Part shown: in pieces, positions 1 through 8,065 of the stretch
Position numbering within the stretch: position 1 is the stretch's first letter
How the letters are laid out: every line of letters starts with the position of its first letter
Origin: Acetobacteraceae bacterium
GTDB taxonomy: Bacteria > Pseudomonadota > Alphaproteobacteria > Acetobacterales > Acetobacteraceae
Assembly: GCA_027487385.1 (NCBI GenBank)
Contig: JAIYDS010000297.1
Coordinates: forward strand, 1 to 48,796
Direction: 5' to 3'
Length of the DNA stretch: 48,796 nt
Translations under genes and position numbers: made by a program
The notes under the pieces: model-generated
The model's input: the letters and a program-made list of their open reading frames with translations, nothing else
Database searches by the model: none
Told to the model about the DNA's origin: nothing

Positions 1-495
1 CACGATCTCCATGTTCTTGAAGGCGTGGCGCGTCCATTCGATGAAGTGGAAGCGGTCCTCGTTGCGGCGGTCCTCGATGGCGCGGTTCTTGGCGAAGGCG
101 TCCTTCTCGAAACCCGCATGCTCGACGGCCAGCGAGTGATCCACGATGAGCTGCACCGGCACCACCGGGTTCACCTTGGCGGGGTCGCCGCCCTTCTCCG
201 CGATGGCGTCGCGCAGGCCCGCCAGGTCCACCAGCGCGGTCTGGCCCAGGATGTCGTGGCAGACGACGCGGGCCGGGTACCAGGGGAAATCAATGTCGCG
301 CTTGCGCTCGATCAGCTGCTTCAGCGCATCCGGCAGCAGCGCCGGCGCGCAGCGGCGGACCAGATTCTCGGCCAGCACGCGCGAGGTGTAGGGCAGGGTG
401 TCATAGGCGCCGGGCGCGATGGCCTCGACGGCCGCGCGCGCGTCGAAGAAGTCCAGCTCCGTGCCAGGCAGGCGCTTGCGGTGTTGCGTGTTCAT
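1..495 (-). CDS. acnD: Fe/S-dependent 2-methylcitrate dehydratase AcnD (5' part, runs off the left edge)
   Basis: The reverse strand encodes the first 165 residues of an aconitase-superfamily protein. It starts MNTQHRKRLPGTELDFFD and continues into SRVLAENLVRRC, the characteristic AcnD N-terminus. AcnD dehydrates 2-methylcitrate in the 2-methylcitrate cycle of propionate catabolism and normally works with the isomerase PrpF, which is not in view. The ATG at 493-495 has a GGGAG ribosome site just upstream. The [4Fe-4S] cysteines and the C-terminal swivel domain lie outside the window. Other aconitase-family members are less likely because this N-terminus is specific to the AcnD branch. Confidence 0.88.
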   Translation of the reverse strand, partial: MNTQHRKRLPGTELDFFDARAAVEAIAPGAYDTLPYTSRVLAENLVRRCAPALLPDALKQLIERKRDIDFPWYPARVVCHDILGQTALVDLAGLRDAIAEKGGDPAKVNPVVPVQLIVDHSLAVEHAGFEKDAFAKNRAIEDRRNEDRFHFIEWTRHAFKNMEIV

Positions 496-921
496 AGCTT
501 TGCTCCCTGCCGGGTTCGGCCCAGCGATCTTCCTTCAATGTCCATAGCGCGGAAACCACCGCGCCGTCGCATCGACCGAGGGGGGCGGCCGCCCGCCCGC
601 CAAGCCCCGATGCGGCGCTCGCGCCATTCTGCGCGACCCGCACCGCCGCCGCCAGATGCGGCGGCCGAATACGCCGCGAGCGCGGGGGGGCGATGGACGG
701 CGCCAGAAAATCGGATGTCGCCGCGTCCCAGCCGGCGTGAGGGGAGCACGGAGCCACCGATGCAGGGGTTACCGCTGTCTCCGGCCATTCGCCCAGCACC
801 CCGCCGCGCGACACGAGCCCCTCCGCCCCATCATCCGAGGCGCCGAGGTTTCAGAACCCGCATCCCCAGGGGGGGGGGGGAGCGGCCCGCGGCGCTGGCC
901 GCCTGAGGCGCGTCGCGTGCT
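496..921. other. Intergenic region without a convincing gene
   Basis: This stretch of about 425 bases separates the start of acnD from the end of pheA. Several open frames cross it, but they are arginine/proline-rich, overlap one another and resemble no protein family, so I treat them as GC artefacts. It should hold the acnD promoter. I see no hairpin with a T-run. A run of twelve G residues lies near its right end. Confidence 0.6.
869..880. repeat. Homopolymeric G12 tract
   Basis: Twelve consecutive G residues lie about 40 bases beyond the pheA stop codon, in non-coding DNA. Such tracts are prone to slippage and to sequencing error. No coding sequence is affected here. Confidence 0.9.
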
Positions 922-1773
922 TCAGCGCCCCTCATGCGCCAGCCGGAAAGCACTGGCCGGATAGGTGCCGAGCACACGCAGCTCGCGGGAGAAATAGCGC
1001 AGCTCTTCCAACGCACGGAACAGGTTCGGCTCATCCGGATGGCCGTCCACGTCGCAAAGGAATTGCGTCGCGGTGAAGGCCCCATCCAGCATGTAGGATT
1101 CGAGCTTCGTCATGTTCACGCCATTGGTGGCGAAGCCGCCCAACGCCTTGTAGAGCGCGGCCGGCATGTTGCGCACCCGGAAGACGAAGGTGGTCACCGG
1201 ATGCGGCACCTCGGAGGGCGGCGGCAGCTTGCGCTCACGCGACATAACGTAGAAACGCGTGGTGTTGTGCAGCGCGTCCTCGACATTGCGGCGCAGGATT
1301 TCGAGGCCATAGACCTCCGCGGCGAGGGCGCTGGCGACGGCGGCATCCTCCATGGTGCCCTCGCGCGCGATGATCTCGGCGGCGCCCGCGGTGTCGGCCT
1401 GGATCACCGGCGTCAGGTCCAGCTCCTTGATCACCTTCAGCACCTGGCCCAGGGCCATGGGGTGGCTATGGGCGCGGCGGATGCCCTCCAGCTTCGCGCC
1501 CGGCCGCGCCAGCAGGCAATGCTCCACCCGCTCGAAATGCTCGCCGATGACGGAAAGCCCGGATTCGGGCAGCAGGCGGTGGATATCCGGCACGCGGCCG
1601 GCGAGGCTGTTCTCGCAGGGGAGCATGGCCAGGGCGGCGCGCCCCTCCCGCACCGCGGCCATGGCGGCCTCGAAGCTCGGGCAAGGGAGGGTGGTCCAGC
1701 CGGGATAGGCGTGGCGGCAGGCCAGGTCGGAATAGGCCCCAGGGACGCCCTGAAAGGCGATGATGCTGTTCAT
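922..1773 (-). CDS. pheA: Prephenate dehydratase
   Basis: A stand-alone prephenate dehydratase of 283 residues that converts prephenate to phenylpyruvate in phenylalanine synthesis. The N-terminal PDT domain (about 1-180) has the opening FQGVPGAYSD, the LPCENSLAG segment and the catalytic TRF motif in NTTRFYVM. A C-terminal ACT domain (about 190-275) follows. There is no chorismate mutase domain, unlike the E. coli P-protein. The ATG at 1771-1773 is preferred over a GTG six bases upstream because GGAG sits at proper spacing before it. The gene starts two bases after the kdsB stop, so the two form an operon. The usual ACT motif ESRP reads ESYM here. As I recall this is common in alphaproteobacteria, but it may alter phenylalanine feedback. 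Confidence 0.95.
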   Translation of the reverse strand: MNSIIAFQGVPGAYSDLACRHAYPGWTTLPCPSFEAAMAAVREGRAALAMLPCENSLAGRVPDIHRLLPESGLSVIGEHFERVEHCLLARPGAKLEGIRRAHSHPMALGQVLKVIKELDLTPVIQADTAGAAEIIAREGTMEDAAVASALAAEVYGLEILRRNVEDALHNTTRFYVMSRERKLPPPSEVPHPVTTFVFRVRNMPAALYKALGGFATNGVNMTKLESYMLDGAFTATQFLCDVDGHPDEPNLFRALEELRYFSRELRVLGTYPASAFRLAHEGR

Positions 1774-1775
1774 GG

Positions 1776-2504
1776 TCACTCCAGGATGCGGCGCGCGCGT
1801 TCAAGATCCTCGGGCGTGTCCACGCCGAAGGGGCCGTGTTCGATCCGCGCGGCGCCGATGCGCATGCCAGCCTCCAGCGCGCGCAATTGTTCCAGCCTCT
1901 CGCGCCGCTCCAGCGGCGATTCGGGCAGGCGCACGAAACGGTCCAGCGCCGGGCGGCGATAGGCATAGACACCGATGTGATGCCAGCGCGGCCCCTCGCC
2001 CCATGGCAGGGGGTTCCGGCTGAAATACAGCGCGGGCGCCACCTCCGCGCCCTCCGGAAAGGCGCAGGCGGCCTTCACGAAGGAGGCGGTGTTGGCCTCG
2101 GCCTCATCCGCGATGGGGCAGACCAGGGTGCCGATGTCAGTGGCCTTGTCGGCCAACGGCTTCAGCACGGACCAGAGCAGGTTGGGCTCCAGCGTGGGGA
2201 AGTCGCCCTGCAGGTTCACCACCACATCATGCGCCCCGAAGGGATCGAGCTGGGCCAGGGCACGGTGGATGCGATCCGTGCCGCTCGGCACGTCATCGGC
2301 CACCAGCACGGCCCGGCCGCCGGCCGATTCGACCGCCGCCACGATCTCGGGCTCGCCCGCGGCGACGGCGACGGGGCCGATCCCGGCCTCCCGCGCGCGC
2401 TCCAGGACATGGAGGATCATGGGCCGGCCCGAGATTTCAGCCAGGGGCTTCCCGGGCAGCCGGGTTGCCGCCATGCGCGCCGGGATGATGATGATGGGGT
2501 TCAC
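1776..2504 (-). CDS. kdsB: 3-deoxy-manno-octulosonate cytidylyltransferase
   Basis: CMP-KDO synthetase activates KDO with CTP for the inner core of lipopolysaccharide. The product of 242 residues has the usual length. It shows the nucleotide-binding start PARMAATRLPGKPL, then SGTDR, the QGDFP motif (normally QGDEP) and the HHIGVYAYRR segment. I chose the GTG at 2502-2504 because translation from it begins directly at the conserved VNPIIIIPAR strand and gives the family length. The frame stays open 31 codons further upstream, but that extension is unlike the family. No strong ribosome site precedes the GTG. The stop is two bases before the pheA start. Divergent from cycM. Confidence 0.93.
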   Translation of the reverse strand: MNPIIIIPARMAATRLPGKPLAEISGRPMILHVLERAREAGIGPVAVAAGEPEIVAAVESAGGRAVLVADDVPSGTDRIHRALAQLDPFGAHDVVVNLQGDFPTLEPNLLWSVLKPLADKATDIGTLVCPIADEAEANTASFVKAACAFPEGAEVAPALYFSRNPLPWGEGPRWHHIGVYAYRRPALDRFVRLPESPLERRERLEQLRALEAGMRIGAARIEHGPFGVDTPEDLERARRILE

Positions 2505-2647
2505 GCGCAAATCCGAAGGTGAAACGAGGGCCAGGGGCGGTTGATGCGGCGCAGCACCGCCTGTATTGAGGGCTACGAATAAGTCAGGGCAGGGCATCGC
2601 GCAAACGGCGCCAAAGCCCGCTGGTTGTTGAGAAGGGTAAGCTCGGC

Positions 2648-3187
2648 ATGAGCCTGGAAGCCAATAAGATTTTCGCGGCCGTCCTCACCGCCGGCGTCAC
2701 CTTCATGAGCGCCGGTGTGATCGGCGGCCTGGTTGTGCATCCGCACAAGCTGGAGCGCTCGGCCATCAGCATCGGCGCCACGCCTCAGACGGCCGCCGCC
2801 CCCGTGGCGCCCGCCGCGCCCGCGCTGGAGCCGGTGGGCCCGCTGCTCGCCGCCGCGAATGTGGACAATGGCCGGGCGCTCGCCGGCCGCCTCTGCGCCT
2901 CCTGCCACACCTTCAACGAAGGTGGCCGCTCCGGCGTGGGCCCCAACCTCTGGGGCATCGTGAACAAGCTGCATGCCCAGGCACCGGGCTTCAACTACAG
3001 CGCCGCCAACCGCGCCTTGGCCGACAAGCCCTGGGATTACGAGGCGCTGAACGCCTTCATCGCCGCCCCCAACCGCGCCATGGCCGGCACCCGCATGGCC
3101 TTCGCCGGCGTGAACAGCGCCAGCCAGCGCGCCGACCTGATCCTGTATCTCCGCAGCCTGGCCGCCACCCCGGCGGCTCTCCCGTAA
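2648..3187 (+). CDS. cycM: Membrane-anchored cytochrome c (CycM type)
   Basis: A 179-residue class I cytochrome c. An uncleaved signal anchor occupies residues 8-30 and an alanine/proline-rich linker runs to about 70. The haem domain has CASCH (about residues 83-87), the GPNLWGIV segment and the distal methionine within AGTRMAF. In alphaproteobacteria CycM-type proteins carry electrons from the bc1 complex to cytochrome oxidase on the periplasmic face of the inner membrane. AAGGG lies upstream of the ATG at rather long spacing. It is divergent from kdsB and 14 bases ahead of hisN, so co-transcription is likely. Confidence 0.9.
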   Translation: MSLEANKIFAAVLTAGVTFMSAGVIGGLVVHPHKLERSAISIGATPQTAAAPVAPAAPALEPVGPLLAAANVDNGRALAGRLCASCHTFNEGGRSGVGPNLWGIVNKLHAQAPGFNYSAANRALADKPWDYEALNAFIAAPNRAMAGTRMAFAGVNSASQRADLILYLRSLAATPAALP

Positions 3188-3201
3188 ACGGCTCCCGCGA
3201 C

Positions 3202-4011
3202 GTGGCGGGAGCCTCGGGCCTGATCCCCCCAGAGTTCATCGCCGCGGCCGAGGCCGCGGCGGATCTGGCGGGCGGCATCATCCGCCCGCTTTTCCGCTCC
3301 GCCCTGCTGGTCGAAGCCAAGGGCGATGCCTCGCCCGTCACCGAGGCCGATCGCGCGGCCGAGCGCGCCCTGCGTGCCTACCTCACCGAGCGTTTCCCCC
3401 AGCATGGCATCATGGGTGAGGAATACGGCACCGAGCGCGGCGATGCCGAGTATCTTTGGGTGCTGGATCCGATTGACGGCACCCGCGCCTTCCTAACCGG
3501 CCGCCCGCTCTTCGGCACGCTGATCGGCCTTCTGCATCACGGCCAGCCCGTGCTGGGCCTGATCGACCAGCCTGTGACGCGCGAGCGCTGGGTCGGCGTC
3601 GCGGGCCAGGCCACGCGGTTCCACAGCCCCCTGGGGGGCGGCAATCGGGGGGGCATCGCCGCCTGCCGCCCCTGCCCGAGCCTGGCCACCGCCGAACTCT
3701 CCTGCACCTCGCCCGAGATTTTCGACGCGGCCGGCGCCGCCCGATTCGAGCGCGTGCGCCAGGCCGCCCGCCGCGTCACCTGGGGCGGCGATTGCTACGC
3801 CTATGGGCTGATCGCGCTCGGCCTGGTGGATGTGGTGGTGGAGGGCACGCTGAAGCCCTGGGACTGGGCCGCGCTGGTGCCGGTGATCGAGGGCGCGGGC
3901 GGGCGCATGACGGATTGGCAGGGCTGCACCCTGACGCTGGAGAGCCAGGGCGAGGTCATCGCCGTGGGCGACCCCGCGCTTTTGCCCGAGATCGTTTCGC
4001 GGCTTGGCTGA
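3202..4011 (+). CDS. hisN: Inositol monophosphatase-family protein, likely histidinol-phosphatase
   Basis: A 269-residue Mg-dependent phosphatase. It has the family's metal-binding residues in GEEYG, the signature DPIDGTRAF, and the C-terminal WDWAALVPVIEGAGG segment. The sequence most resembles the HisN branch, which removes phosphate from L-histidinol phosphate in histidine synthesis. Close paralogues that act on inositol phosphate or fructose-1,6-bisphosphate cannot be excluded from sequence alone. The start is a GTG 14 bases after the cycM stop. No clear ribosome site precedes it, so translation may depend on coupling. Confidence 0.82.
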   Translation: MAGASGLIPPEFIAAAEAAADLAGGIIRPLFRSALLVEAKGDASPVTEADRAAERALRAYLTERFPQHGIMGEEYGTERGDAEYLWVLDPIDGTRAFLTGRPLFGTLIGLLHHGQPVLGLIDQPVTRERWVGVAGQATRFHSPLGGGNRGGIAACRPCPSLATAELSCTSPEIFDAAGAARFERVRQAARRVTWGGDCYAYGLIALGLVDVVVEGTLKPWDWAALVPVIEGAGGRMTDWQGCTLTLESQGEVIAVGDPALLPEIVSRLG

Positions 4012-4055
4012 CTTGCCCGTTGCCCTGGGGGCCCGGCAACCCCAATCTCTGAACC

Positions 4056-5882
4056 ATGCAACGCCGTGATCTCTTCGCCGCCGGCTTCGGGCTGGTTTCC
4101 TTCGCCGCTGGTGCGCAATCCGCACCGCCGATCCGCACCCACGCGCTCTCCCTGCTGGGCGAGCCGGCGCTGCCGCGGGATTTCCCGCATTTCCCCTGGG
4201 TGAACCCGGAGGCGCCCAAGGGCGGCGAAATCGCCCTCACCGCGTTGGGCAGCTATGACAGCTTCAACCAGTTCATCCTGCGCGGCACCGCGGCGGTGGG
4301 GCTCAACAACCTCTACGACAGCCTCCTGATGGAAAGCGCCGACGAGGCGAGCACGGAATACGCCCACCTCGCCGAGACCGTGGAGATCCCGGCCGACCGC
4401 ATGGGCGTGTCCTTCGAACTCCGCGAGACGGCGCGCTGGCATGATGGCCGCCCCATCACCGCCGAGGATGTGGCCTGGACCTTCAACACGCTGCGCACCC
4501 AGGGCCGCCCCTTCTACCGCGCCTATTGGGGCGATGTGAGCGAGGTGGTGGTGGATGGGCCGCGCCGCGTGACCTTCCGCTTCCGCACCAACGAGAATCG
4601 CGAATTGGCGCTGATCCTCGGCCAGATGTGGATCCTGCCGAAGCATTACTGGGAGGGGCGGGATTTCGCGCGCCCTTCGCTCGACGTGCCGGTGGGCTCT
4701 GGCCCCTATCGCATTGACCGCTTCGAATCCGGCCGCAGCATCGCCTATCGCCGCGTGGCCGATTATTGGGCGGTGAACCTCAACACCCGGCGCGGCACGC
4801 AAAATTTCGACGTGATGCGCTATGAGTATTTCCGCGACGTCACCGTCGCCTTCGAGGCCTTCAAGGCCGGCCAGATCGACTTTCGCACCGAGAACATCGC
4901 CCGCAACTGGGCCACGGGCTACGACTTCCCGGCCGTGCGGCGCGGCTTGGTGAAGCGCGACGAAATCCGCCACCAGTTGCCCACCGGCATGCAGGCCTTC
5001 GTGATGAATCTGCGCCGGCCGCTCTTCCAGGATGCCCGCGTGCGCGAGGCGCTGCTGCAGGTCTTCGACTTCGAGTGGCTGCACACCAACATCTTCAACG
5101 GCGCCTATGCGCGGACCACCAGCTTCTTCTCGAACAGCGAGCTCGCCTCCTCCGGCTTGCCCACCGGCCGCGAGTTGGAAATCCTGGAGCCTTTCCGCGC
5201 GCAACTCCCGGCCTCCGTCTTCACCACCGAGCACCGCCTGCCCACCACCGATGGCAGCGGCAACAACCGCGAGGGGCTGCGCCGCGCGCTCGACCTCATG
5301 CGCCAGGCGGGCTGGACCATCCGGGACCGGCGCCTGGTGAATGCGCAGGGCCAGCGCTTCGAGTTCGAAATCCTGCTGAACGGCGCCAGCTTCGAGCGCA
5401 TCGCCCTGCCCTATGTGCAATGGCTGCAGCGCCTGGGCGTGGAAGCCCGCGTCCGCACCGTGGACCCGGCGCAGTACCAGGTCCGCACCGATGCCTTCGA
5501 CTTCGACATGACCGTGGATGTGATGGGCCAGTCGCTCTCCCCGGGCAATGAGCAGCGCGACTACTTCACCTGCGCCAAGGCCCAGGAAAACGGCTCGCAG
5601 AACGTGGCCGGCATCTGCCATCCGGTGATTGATGCGCTGGTCGAGCAGGTGATCATGGCGCCGGATCGGCAGGAGCTGATCCACCGCACCCGCGCGCTGG
5701 ACCGCGTGCTGCTCCACCACCATTTCGTCATCCCGCAATGGCACAACCGCGCCTTCTGGATCGCCTTCTGGGATCGCTTCGGCCGGCCGGAGCGCAATCC
5801 GAAATATGCGCTGGGCTTCGATTCGTGGTGGATCGACGCGGCGCGCGACCGCGCGCTGCAAGAGGCGCGGCGGAGCCTGTGA
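4056..5882 (+). CDS. yejA: Extracellular solute-binding protein of a YejABEF-type peptide ABC transporter
   Basis: A 608-residue family 5 periplasmic binding protein. A short signal peptide ends near AAGAQSAPP. The mature protein has the YejA-type opening GEPALPRDFPHFPWVNPEAPKGG (split here: GEPALPRDFP, then HFPWVNPEAPKGG), then LYDSLL and the RWHDGRPITAEDVAWTF block. YejA delivers oligopeptides, including microcin C in E. coli, to the YejBEF complex. First gene of the transporter cluster, 44 bases after hisN. No strong ribosome site is visible. It is separated from yejB by about 220 bases filled with hairpins that may set its expression relative to the permease. Confidence 0.93.
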   Translation: MQRRDLFAAGFGLVSFAAGAQSAPPIRTHALSLLGEPALPRDFPHFPWVNPEAPKGGEIALTALGSYDSFNQFILRGTAAVGLNNLYDSLLMESADEASTEYAHLAETVEIPADRMGVSFELRETARWHDGRPITAEDVAWTFNTLRTQGRPFYRAYWGDVSEVVVDGPRRVTFRFRTNENRELALILGQMWILPKHYWEGRDFARPSLDVPVGSGPYRIDRFESGRSIAYRRVADYWAVNLNTRRGTQNFDVMRYEYFRDVTVAFEAFKAGQIDFRTENIARNWATGYDFPAVRRGLVKRDEIRHQLPTGMQAFVMNLRRPLFQDARVREALLQVFDFEWLHTNIFNGAYARTTSFFSNSELASSGLPTGRELEILEPFRAQLPASVFTTEHRLPTTDGSGNNREGLRRALDLMRQAGWTIRDRRLVNAQGQRFEFEILLNGASFERIALPYVQWLQRLGVEARVRTVDPAQYQVRTDAFDFDMTVDVMGQSLSPGNEQRDYFTCAKAQENGSQNVAGICHPVIDALVEQVIMAPDRQELIHRTRALDRVLLHHHFVIPQWHNRAFWIAFWDRFGRPERNPKYALGFDSWWIDAARDRALQEARRSL

Positions 5883-5898
5883 CGGGTGGGGCGCGCCT

Positions 5899-6089
5899 GC
5901 GAGGGGGCTCTGCCCCCTCGCGCTCCCCCGCCAGGGATCTTGATCCCTGGACCCTGGAATTTGGTCGGCTGGGGGGGAGGGGGCATGGCAGAAGTGCCAT
6001 GCCCCCTCCCCCCCAGCCGACAGGACTCTCAAGGGGTCCGGGGACCAAAAGTCCCCGGCGGGAGGGTCCGGGAGGGCAGCGCCCTCCCG
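5899..6089. repeat. Head-to-head pair of two-hairpin intergenic elements between yejA and yejB
   Basis: Two copies of a modular palindromic element face each other. Left copy: stem 1 at 5899-5908/5912-5921 (10 bp, loop TCT), a C-rich linker, stem 2 at 5931-5939/5942-5950 (9 bp). Right copy, reversed: stem 2 at 6038-6045/6051-6058 (8 bp, loop CAAAA), linker, stem 1 at 6069-6077/6081-6089 (9 bp, loop AGC). Between them is a separate perfect 27-bp inverted repeat. The stems differ in sequence between the copies but stay complementary. The layout resembles REP/BIME elements known from other bacteria and leaves only 16 bases before the yejB start. Confidence 0.85.
5964..6021. repeat. Perfect 27-bp inverted repeat, 4-nt loop
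   Basis: Arms 5964-5990 and 5995-6021 are exact reverse complements around the loop GAAG. Each arm contains a G7-A-G5 (or C-complement) block followed by CATGGCA. In RNA this would be an extremely stable hairpin. It has no T-run, so it is more likely an RNA-stability or processing signal than a simple intrinsic terminator. It lies at the symmetry centre of the element pair between yejA and yejB. Confidence 0.92.
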
Positions 6090-6105
6090 CGGCGCACCCC
6101 CACCC

Positions 6106-7203
6106 ATGACCAGCTACCTGCTGCGCCGCCTGCTGCTGGTGATCCCGACGCTGTTCGGCATCATCCTGATCAACTTCGCCGTGATCCAGTTCGCGCCTGG
6201 GGGTCCGGTCGAGCAGATGATCGCGGAGATTCGCGGCCAGGGTGACACGATGGGCCGCCTGACCGGCGAGGGGAACAACGAGACCCGGCCGCAGCCGACC
6301 TCGACGGCCGAGGGCGGGGGTTCGCAATATCGCGGGGCGCGCGGGCTCGATCCGGAGGTGGTGCGCGAGATCGAGCGCGCCTTCGGCTTCGACAAGCCGG
6401 CGCATGTGCGCTTCGGTGAGATGCTCTGGGGCTATATGCGGTTTGACCTCGGGCGTTCGCTGTTCCGCGACCGGCCGGTCTGGGACCTGGTGATGGAGAA
6501 GCTGCCGGTCTCCATCTCGCTCGGGCTCTGGTCCACGCTGATCATCTATCTGATCTCCATCCCGCTCGGCATCCGCAAGGCGGTGCGGGATGGCTCGCGC
6601 TTTGACCTGGCGAGCAGTGCCGTGGTGCTGGTGGGCTATGCCATCCCGGGGTTTCTCTTTGCGATCCTGCTGGTGGTGCTGTTCGCCGGCGGCAGCTTCG
6701 TGCAGTGGTTTCCGCTGCGGGGCCTCGCGACCTCCGGCAGCGAGAACTGGCCCTTCTGGGAGCGGGCGGCGGATTACGCCTGGCATGTCTTCCTGCCGAC
6801 GCTGACGCTGGTGATCGGCGGCTTCGCCGGGCTGACCATGCTCACGAAGAACTCCTTCCTGGAGGAGATCAACAAGCAATATGTCGTCACCGCCCGCGCC
6901 AAGGGCGCGGCGGAGCGGCGCGTGCTCTATGGCCATGTGTTCCGCAACGCGATGCTGATCATCATCGCGGGCTTTCCGGCCGCCTTCATCGGGATTCTCT
7001 TCACCGGCGCGCTGCTGGTGGAGATCATCTTCTCACTGGACGGGCTCGGGCTCTTGGGCTTCGAAGCGGCGATCCGGCGCGACTATACGGTGATGTTCGG
7101 CACGCTCTACATCTTCACGCTGCTGGGGCTGATCATGCAGATCGTCAGCGACTTCACCTATACGCTGGTGGACCCGCGCATTGATTTCGAATCGCGAAGG
7201 TAG
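6106..7203 (+). CDS. yejB: Peptide ABC transporter permease YejB
   Basis: A 365-residue inner-membrane permease. The N-terminal helix [20 protein letters not shown] is followed by a periplasmic loop (about 35-120) and a five-helix binding-protein-dependent transport domain. The cytoplasmic EAA loop for ATPase contact is within [11 protein letters not shown]. The long loop with [19 protein letters not shown] is typical of YejB. It pairs with YejE to form the channel. No ribosome site is evident: the DNA just before the ATG is the hairpin element. Only six bases separate its stop from the DUF3891 gene. Confidence 0.93.
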   Translation: MTSYLLRRLLLVIPTLFGIILINFAVIQFAPGGPVEQMIAEIRGQGDTMGRLTGEGNNETRPQPTSTAEGGGSQYRGARGLDPEVVREIERAFGFDKPAHVRFGEMLWGYMRFDLGRSLFRDRPVWDLVMEKLPVSISLGLWSTLIIYLISIPLGIRKAVRDGSRFDLASSAVVLVGYAIPGFLFAILLVVLFAGGSFVQWFPLRGLATSGSENWPFWERAADYAWHVFLPTLTLVIGGFAGLTMLTKNSFLEEINKQYVVTARAKGAAERRVLYGHVFRNAMLIIIAGFPAAFIGILFTGALLVEIIFSLDGLGLLGFEAAIRRDYTVMFGTLYIFTLLGLIMQIVSDFTYTLVDPRIDFESRR

Positions 7204-7209
7204 GCACGC

Positions 7210-7938
7210 ATGATCCTGTGGCCCCAACAAGATGGCAGCGTGCTGGCCACGCCGCAGCCCGCCCATGCGGTGCTGGCGGGCCAGCTCATGCGCGCTTTGG
7301 CCGCACCGCCCGAGCCGCTGGAGCCCGTGATCAACGCCGCCGCCCAACATGATTGCGCCTGGATGGAATGGGAGCGTGCGCCGGAATTCGACGCCGCCAC
7401 CGGCCTGCCGCGCCACTTCAACGCGCTCTCCGGCGCCGAACACGTCCCGATGTGGGAGCAAGGCGTGCGGGATGCGCTGGCCAATTGGGGCCTCTGGGCG
7501 GGGCTGCTGATCCTGCGCCATGGCAGCCACATCTATCGCCTCGGCATTCTCGGCAACCGCATGGCGCCGAGTGCGGAGAGCCTGGCCGCCATGGAGGGCT
7601 ATATGGCGCGGGAGAAGGATTGGAGCGCGGAGCTGATGGCGAAACTCGGCGTGGATGAGGCGCAGGTCACGGCCAATCAGCGCAAGATCGCCATGGTGGA
7701 TTCCGTGGCGCTTGGGCTTTGCTGGGGGCAGGAGCGGTTCGACTGCAACGGCACCACGCTGATCCGCCGCAGCGCGAAGGTGGCGACGCTGGACCCCTGG
7801 CCGCTTTCCGTGCCGCGCATCACGCTGGAGACGGAGACATTGCATCTGCCAGGGCCGTTCCCGGATGCGGCTGCCATGCAGGCGGGGATCGCCGCGGCGC
7901 CGCGCGAGCGGTTGGTGTTTGAATTGGAGGCGGCGTGA
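7210..7938 (+). CDS. DUF3891-like protein encoded inside the yej operon
   Basis: A 242-residue soluble protein without signal peptide or membrane helix. The opening (TPQPAHAVLAGQLMRAL), the central AAAQHDCAWMEWE segment and GLPRHFNAL match my memory of the DUF3891 family, which has no assigned reaction. The conserved histidine/aspartate pair in QHDCAW could bind a metal (inference). AAGG precedes the ATG at workable spacing and the gene follows yejB by six bases, so it is translated with the transporter. Standard yejABEF operons have yejE directly after yejB, so this is an insertion into the operon. Family call is moderately sure; function unknown. Confidence 0.68.
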   Translation: MILWPQQDGSVLATPQPAHAVLAGQLMRALAAPPEPLEPVINAAAQHDCAWMEWERAPEFDAATGLPRHFNALSGAEHVPMWEQGVRDALANWGLWAGLLILRHGSHIYRLGILGNRMAPSAESLAAMEGYMAREKDWSAELMAKLGVDEAQVTANQRKIAMVDSVALGLCWGQERFDCNGTTLIRRSAKVATLDPWPLSVPRITLETETLHLPGPFPDAAAMQAGIAAAPRERLVFELEAA

Positions 7939-7944
7939 GCGCTC

Positions 7945-8065
7945 GCGAGGGGGCTTTGCCCCCCCGCACCCCCCCAGCAGGGAACACGTTCCCTGCACCC
8001 GTATTTGATCGGAGATGCAAGAACCTAAGGTTCTTGCTGGGGTGCTCGAGGGGCAAAGCCCCTCG
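7945..8065. repeat. Head-to-head pair of two-hairpin elements upstream of yejE
   Basis: Left copy: stem 1 core GGGGGC/GCCCCC at 7949-7954/7958-7963 (loop TTT), C-rich linker, stem 2 at 7977-7985/7988-7996 (9 bp, loop AC). Right copy, reversed: stem 2 at 8017-8025/8029-8037 (9 bp), linker, stem 1 at 8047-8054/8058-8065 (8 bp, loop AAA). The last base of the right copy is the base before the yejE ATG. Same architecture as the yejA|yejB pair, with different but complementary stem 2 sequences. Confidence 0.87.

Noticed and set aside
401..814. Minus-strand open frame overlapping the acnD start
   Set aside because: It is out of frame with acnD, arginine-rich and has no family similarity.
3801..6107. 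Open frame of 768 codons on the minus strand opposite hisN and yejA
   Set aside because: Its product is a His/Arg/Gly-rich shadow, while both plus-strand genes have complete family motifs.
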